Positions 60,854 to 64,000 of a stretch of DNA of 64,000 nucleotides are shown in pieces. A model generated the notes under the pieces. The model worked only from the letters and a program-made list of their open reading frames with translations, was not told the DNA's origin and ran no database searches. The stretch comes from Chryseobacterium sp. (GTDB taxonomy: Bacteria > Bacteroidota > Bacteroidia > Flavobacteriales > Weeksellaceae): positions 62,001 to 126,000 of the forward strand of contig JAITMC010000035.1 in NCBI GenBank assembly GCA_031277615.1, written 5' to 3'. Positions within the stretch are counted from its first letter, which is position 1. Every line of letters starts with the position of its first letter. Made by a program: the position numbers and the translations under genes.

Positions 60854-61771
60854 ATGATAAACAATGTGAAATTTTTCTGGGAAGCGCTTAAGGAAACCTT
60901 CGCCGAATGGAACAGTTCTTCCGCATCCAAAGATTCGGCGAGCCTGGCGTATTATGCGATCTTTTCCATCCCCGGATTATTGATCATTATCATCTGGATT
61001 GCCGGAAATTTCTTTGGTGAAGAGGCGATCCGCGGTGAAATCAGCCACCAGATCAGTGGTATCATGGGTGCTGATGTAGCCAAAAGCATTGAAAATATGA
61101 TTGCCGGTGCTCTGATCGATAAGCAGAATATTTTTATGAAAGCCATCGGTGTCGGGTCATTGGTTTTTGGTTCCACTACGTTATTTTTTCAGCTTCAGCA
61201 TTCCCTGAACAGCCTTTGGGATGTGGAATCTGCTCCTAAGAAAGCTTTTCTGAAGTTTCTGCTGGACCGGGCCAATTCATTAGGGATGATCCTTATTCTT
61301 GGATTTTTGCTGATGATCACGATGGTTTTATCTTCCCTGATCAGTATTTTCAATAAATTAATTACCCAGTATTTCGGACTCGAAACCTATATGCTGGTAG
61401 AAACGGTAAATTTTGTAGTGGGATTTGGATTTGTCATGCTTCTTTTTGCGCTGATGTTTAAGGTCCTTCCGGATGTAAAAATGAGCTGGAAACCGGTATG
61501 GAGAGGCGCTTTTCTGACGGCTATCCTGTTTACCTTAGGGAAATTCTTATTGAGTCTTTACTTCGGAACCGCCAACCCCACTTCCGCTTTTGGAACGGCA
61601 GGAACGGTGATCTTAATTATGATGTGGATCAATTATTCCTGTATGCTGATTTTCTTCGGGGCAGAATTTACAAAAGTGTACGCCTATAAAAGAGGCTTTA
61701 CCATTACCCCTTCCAAACATGCCAAATGGAGTGATGCCAAATTGTATGAGGACAGCCTGAAGAAGGAATAG
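60854..61771 (+). CDS. YihY/BrkB family membrane protein
   Basis: The 305-residue protein has six hydrophobic helices. SASKDSASLAYYAIFSIPGLLIIII, GVGSLVFGSTTLFFQLQHSLN, WKPVWRGAFLTAILFTLGK, YFGTANPTSAFGTAGTVILI and IFFGAEFTKVYAYKRGFTI match the family (formerly called ribonuclease BN). The real activity is uncertain, perhaps flippase-like lipid transport. It follows tamL by 1 nt, so it is in the tamB-tamL operon, suggesting an envelope role. Confidence 0.92.
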   Translation: MINNVKFFWEALKETFAEWNSSSASKDSASLAYYAIFSIPGLLIIIIWIAGNFFGEEAIRGEISHQISGIMGADVAKSIENMIAGALIDKQNIFMKAIGVGSLVFGSTTLFFQLQHSLNSLWDVESAPKKAFLKFLLDRANSLGMILILGFLLMITMVLSSLISIFNKLITQYFGLETYMLVETVNFVVGFGFVMLLFALMFKVLPDVKMSWKPVWRGAFLTAILFTLGKFLLSLYFGTANPTSAFGTAGTVILIMMWINYSCMLIFFGAEFTKVYAYKRGFTITPSKHAKWSDAKLYEDSLKKE

Positions 61772-62079
61772 GCTGAGAAAATATGATTTTTTGTGGTAAA
61801 TTTATTTAATGATGGATTGGATGGAATTCATTAATGATATATTTGATTGAATGGGTTAAAACCCATTCCCATTGAATATTAAGTAGAGAAATAGATTTGT
61901 GTACATTTTTGAGGATTTGTTTTTTTATAAGATTGGCTGATTTTTTAATCATTAAAATATTGAGATATTATTTTTTAATGGAATCAAACCTGTTTATCAT
62001 AAGGGATTGAACGGGTTAAAACCCATTCAATAATATAAAAAAACCTCCCGAATTAATCAGGAGGTTCTTATTTTTATGA
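61772..62079. repeat. Non-coding gap with GGGTTAAAACCC repeats
   Basis: GGGTTAAAACCCATTC occurs at 61853-61868 and again at 62007-62022, with looser copies of CATTGAAT/CATTCAAT nearby. The dodecamer is a perfect palindrome around TTAA. The gap otherwise shows AT-rich sequence and the argS terminator at its right end. Confidence 0.5.
62042..62066 (-). terminator. Terminator of argS
   Basis: AACCTCC / GGAGGTT stem with an 11-nt loop; on the minus strand it runs into T residues. Confidence 0.85.
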
Positions 62080-64000
62080 TTACATTCTGTTGACCGTTCC
62101 GATACCGAGAAGGCTTAGCGATTTTTTGATCGTCTTTGCCGTAAGGTCTGATAAGTTCAGACGGAATTTTTTCATTTCTTCATCTTCCAGTTTCAGAATA
62201 ATATTGCTTTGGTAGAATGAATTGTAAGATTTAACCAGATCATATACATAATTTGCCACTAAAGCCGGACTTAAAGCTTCTGCTGCTTTTTCTACTACCG
62301 TTTTATAGTTGTTCAGCAGCATGATCAGTTCCTTCTCATATTGGTTTAAGGTAACTTCTGCGATATCTGTATAATCTCCTTCTGCCTTTGACAATAAAGA
62401 CTGGATACGGGCGTAGGTATATAGAATAAATGGTCCTGTATTCCCGGAAAACTCAACACTTTCATCAGGATTGAACAACATTTTTTTCTTCGGATCTACT
62501 TTCAGCATGAAATATTTAAGAGCAGCCATTCCAATGATCTCGTACGAAGCTTCTTTTTCATCATCGGATAATCCCTCTAATTTCCCAAGCTCTGTCGTGA
62601 TTGATTTTGCGGTTTCATACATTTCCTGCATCAGATCATCCGCATCTACTACGGTACCTTCACGGGATTTCATTTTACCTTCAGGCAGTTCCACCATCCC
62701 ATAAGAAAGGTGATATAAATAATCTGCCCATTGGTAGCCTAATTTTTTCAGGATTTTAAATAAAACCTGGAAGTGGTAATCCTGTTCGTTTCCTACAGTG
62801 TAGATCAGCTTCTGAATATCATTATCCTTAAAACGTTCTACCGCAGTTCCTAAATCCTGTGTCATATACACGGAAGTACCGTCTGAACGAAGTAAAAGTT
62901 TCTGATCAAGGCCTTCATCGGTAAGATCACACCAAACCGATCCGTCTTCTTTTTTGTAGAGGACTCCTTTATCAAGTCCTTCCTGAATAAGATCTTTTCC
63001 TAACAGATAAGTATTGCTTTCGTACTGAACCTGATCAAAATCCACGCCCAGTCTTTTATAGGTTTCATTGAATCCTTTGTATACCCAGGAATTCATTTCT
63101 TTCCAGAGATCTCTTACCGTCTGGTCTCCGTCTTCCCAATCCAGGAGCATTTTCTGAGCTTCTTTCATGATCTCGGAAGCAGGTTTGCAGATCTCTTTAA
63201 GGTTCGATTTTTCAGCTTCAAGTTTAGCTTCAGCTTCTAAAACCTCTTTGAAAACAGCAAGAAAGGTACTGCCCTGTTTTTTAATTAATTTAATCTCTTC
63301 TTCATCTACTATTGTTAATTCACCCTCTTTTTTACTTACTGCTTTTAATACTGAGCTCGGTATTTTGGATAAAAGCCCATCATTTTGTAAAGCTGCCTCC
63401 AGTTGAATTCCAAACTGCTGATGAAGGTTTGAAACTTCACTGTAATCCAGGTTCTCAAGCAAGTCTTTTTTCTTGGCCTCAAGGATGTTGATTTTATCAT
63501 TTAAGCCGGCCACTTCTGCCTTCTTATCGGTATCAAAGTTGTCAAAATTATTATTCCGGAAGTCTGCATAAATAATATTGACCTGTCTTTTCAGTTCTTT
63601 ATCAAACTCCACATAATAATTCCCTACAAATTTATCTCCTTTTGTATGGGTGGTTTCGGGAGTTTCTCCGTTTCCGAATTTTTCCCAGGCCAGCATAGAT
63701 TTACAGATATGAATTCCTCTGTCATTAATGATCTGGGTTTTGATCACCTCATATCCGGCTTCTTTTAAAATCTGAGCCACAGAAAATCCCAACAGGTTAT
63801 TTCTGATATGCCCCAGGTGAAGCGGTTTGTTGGTATTCGGGGAAGAATATTCCACCATTACCGTGGCATTTTTCTTTTCTATGGTATCAAAGTCTGTGCT
63901 TACCGCTCTGAAGTTTTCCACCAATAACTGATTCTTCACTTTCACGTTGAGGAATCCTTTTACCACATTGAAGCTTTCAAACAGCTCTGTCTGCTCTGTT
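62080..64000 (-). CDS. argS: Arginyl-tRNA synthetase (5' part cut by window edge)
   Basis: The frame is open to base 64000 (reading TEQTELFESFNVVKGFLNVK), so the true start lies to the right. Class I motifs: SSPNTNKPLHLGHIRNNLLG (HIGH motif), YMTQDLGTAVERF, VGNEQDYHFQVLFKI and MKSREGTVVDADDLM (KMSKS equivalent). The C-terminal helical domain binds the anticodon. Between FDKELKRQVN and SEIMKEAQKML there is an extra ~110 residues with coiled-coil-like character (DKINILEAKKKDLLENL, EVLEAEAKLEAEKSN), absent from usual bacterial ArgS, as I remember them. The frame is intact and the rest conserved, so activity is expected. Confidence 0.95.
   Translation of the reverse strand, partial: TEQTELFESFNVVKGFLNVKVKNQLLVENFRAVSTDFDTIEKKNATVMVEYSSPNTNKPLHLGHIRNNLLGFSVAQILKEAGYEVIKTQIINDRGIHICKSMLAWEKFGNGETPETTHTKGDKFVGNYYVEFDKELKRQVNIIYADFRNNNFDNFDTDKKAEVAGLNDKINILEAKKKDLLENLDYSEVSNLHQQFGIQLEAALQNDGLLSKIPSSVLKAVSKKEGELTIVDEEEIKLIKKQGSTFLAVFKEVLEAEAKLEAEKSNLKEICKPASEIMKEAQKMLLDWEDGDQTVRDLWKEMNSWVYKGFNETYKRLGVDFDQVQYESNTYLLGKDLIQEGLDKGVLYKKEDGSVWCDLTDEGLDQKLLLRSDGTSVYMTQDLGTAVERFKDNDIQKLIYTVGNEQDYHFQVLFKILKKLGYQWADYLYHLSYGMVELPEGKMKSREGTVVDADDLMQEMYETAKSITTELGKLEGLSDDEKEASYEIIGMAALKYFMLKVDPKKKMLFNPDESVEFSGNTGPFILYTYARIQSLLSKAEGDYTDIAEVTLNQYEKELIMLLNNYKTVVEKAAEALSPALVANYVYDLVKSYNSFYQSNIILKLEDEEMKKFRLNLSDLTAKTIKKSLSLLGIGTVNRM

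Overview
The window looks like chromosomal DNA of a Bacteroidota bacterium of the Flavobacteriia, most likely Chryseobacterium or a close Weeksellaceae relative. The reasons are the AT-rich, Shine-Dalgarno-poor gene starts, promoters of the Bacteroidota type (TTG, 19-20 nt, TAnnTTTG), a secreted protein with a type IX secretion sorting tail, a fused CcoN-CcoO cytochrome oxidase subunit, a class II HMG-CoA reductase, a TamL-type lipoprotein and a deoxyhypusine-synthase-like protein. Genus is inferred from overall feel, not from a search.

Layout. 1-6.8 kb: end of an Uup-like ABC-F ATPase, a Gfo/Idh/MocA oxidoreductase, a PepSY-type membrane protein, an outer-membrane barrel, a Prx6 peroxiredoxin, an MscS channel and a small Cys-rich protein. 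6.8-11.1 kb: sucC, then a tightly packed leftward operon (55-aa membrane protein, secreted protein, DUF423 protein, ClC channel). 11.1-13.1 kb: an AT-rich RloA/RloB (AbiL-like) defence pair that appears inserted at the 3' end of the HMG-CoA reductase gene, between two copies of a 15-bp direct repeat. 14.6-20.6 kb: DNA-repair genes (radical SAM/HhH protein, its DUF4130 partner, a HEAT-repeat alkylation-repair protein) around an AT-rich gap with three extended DnaA boxes, a candidate replication origin. 20.6-25 kb: hydrolase, XRE regulator and deoxyhypusine-synthase-like gene among many intergenic repeats, then an alkyltransferase-like protein. 25-32.7 kb: lipoprotein, pfkA-gapA, a LuxR-type regulator, an MpaB-family oxygenase and recA.

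32.7-41 kb: an S9 peptidase, htpG, then a four-gene membrane operon (GIDE domain, LemA, small membrane protein, DUF3592-like) bounded on both sides by dispersed repeats. 41-47.7 kb: Rnk/GreA-like factor, barrel protein, arfB, menE-like ligase, tRNA-Gln, T9SS cargo, MutS-like ATPase, TonB-C-like protein, HdeD-like protein with a structured leader. 48-53.2 kb: amino-acid permease, XRE regulator and the cbb3 oxidase genes ccoNO-ccoP. 53.4-64 kb: tamB-tamL-yihY, and an argS with an extra ~110-residue insertion, cut by the right edge.

The most unusual points are the defence insertion with its direct repeats, the DnaA-box cluster, the GIDE-LemA operon, and a repeat family built of 9-nt CAGAT-type units, all copies of which point the same way. 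I could run no searches; family names rest on recognised motifs and gene order.
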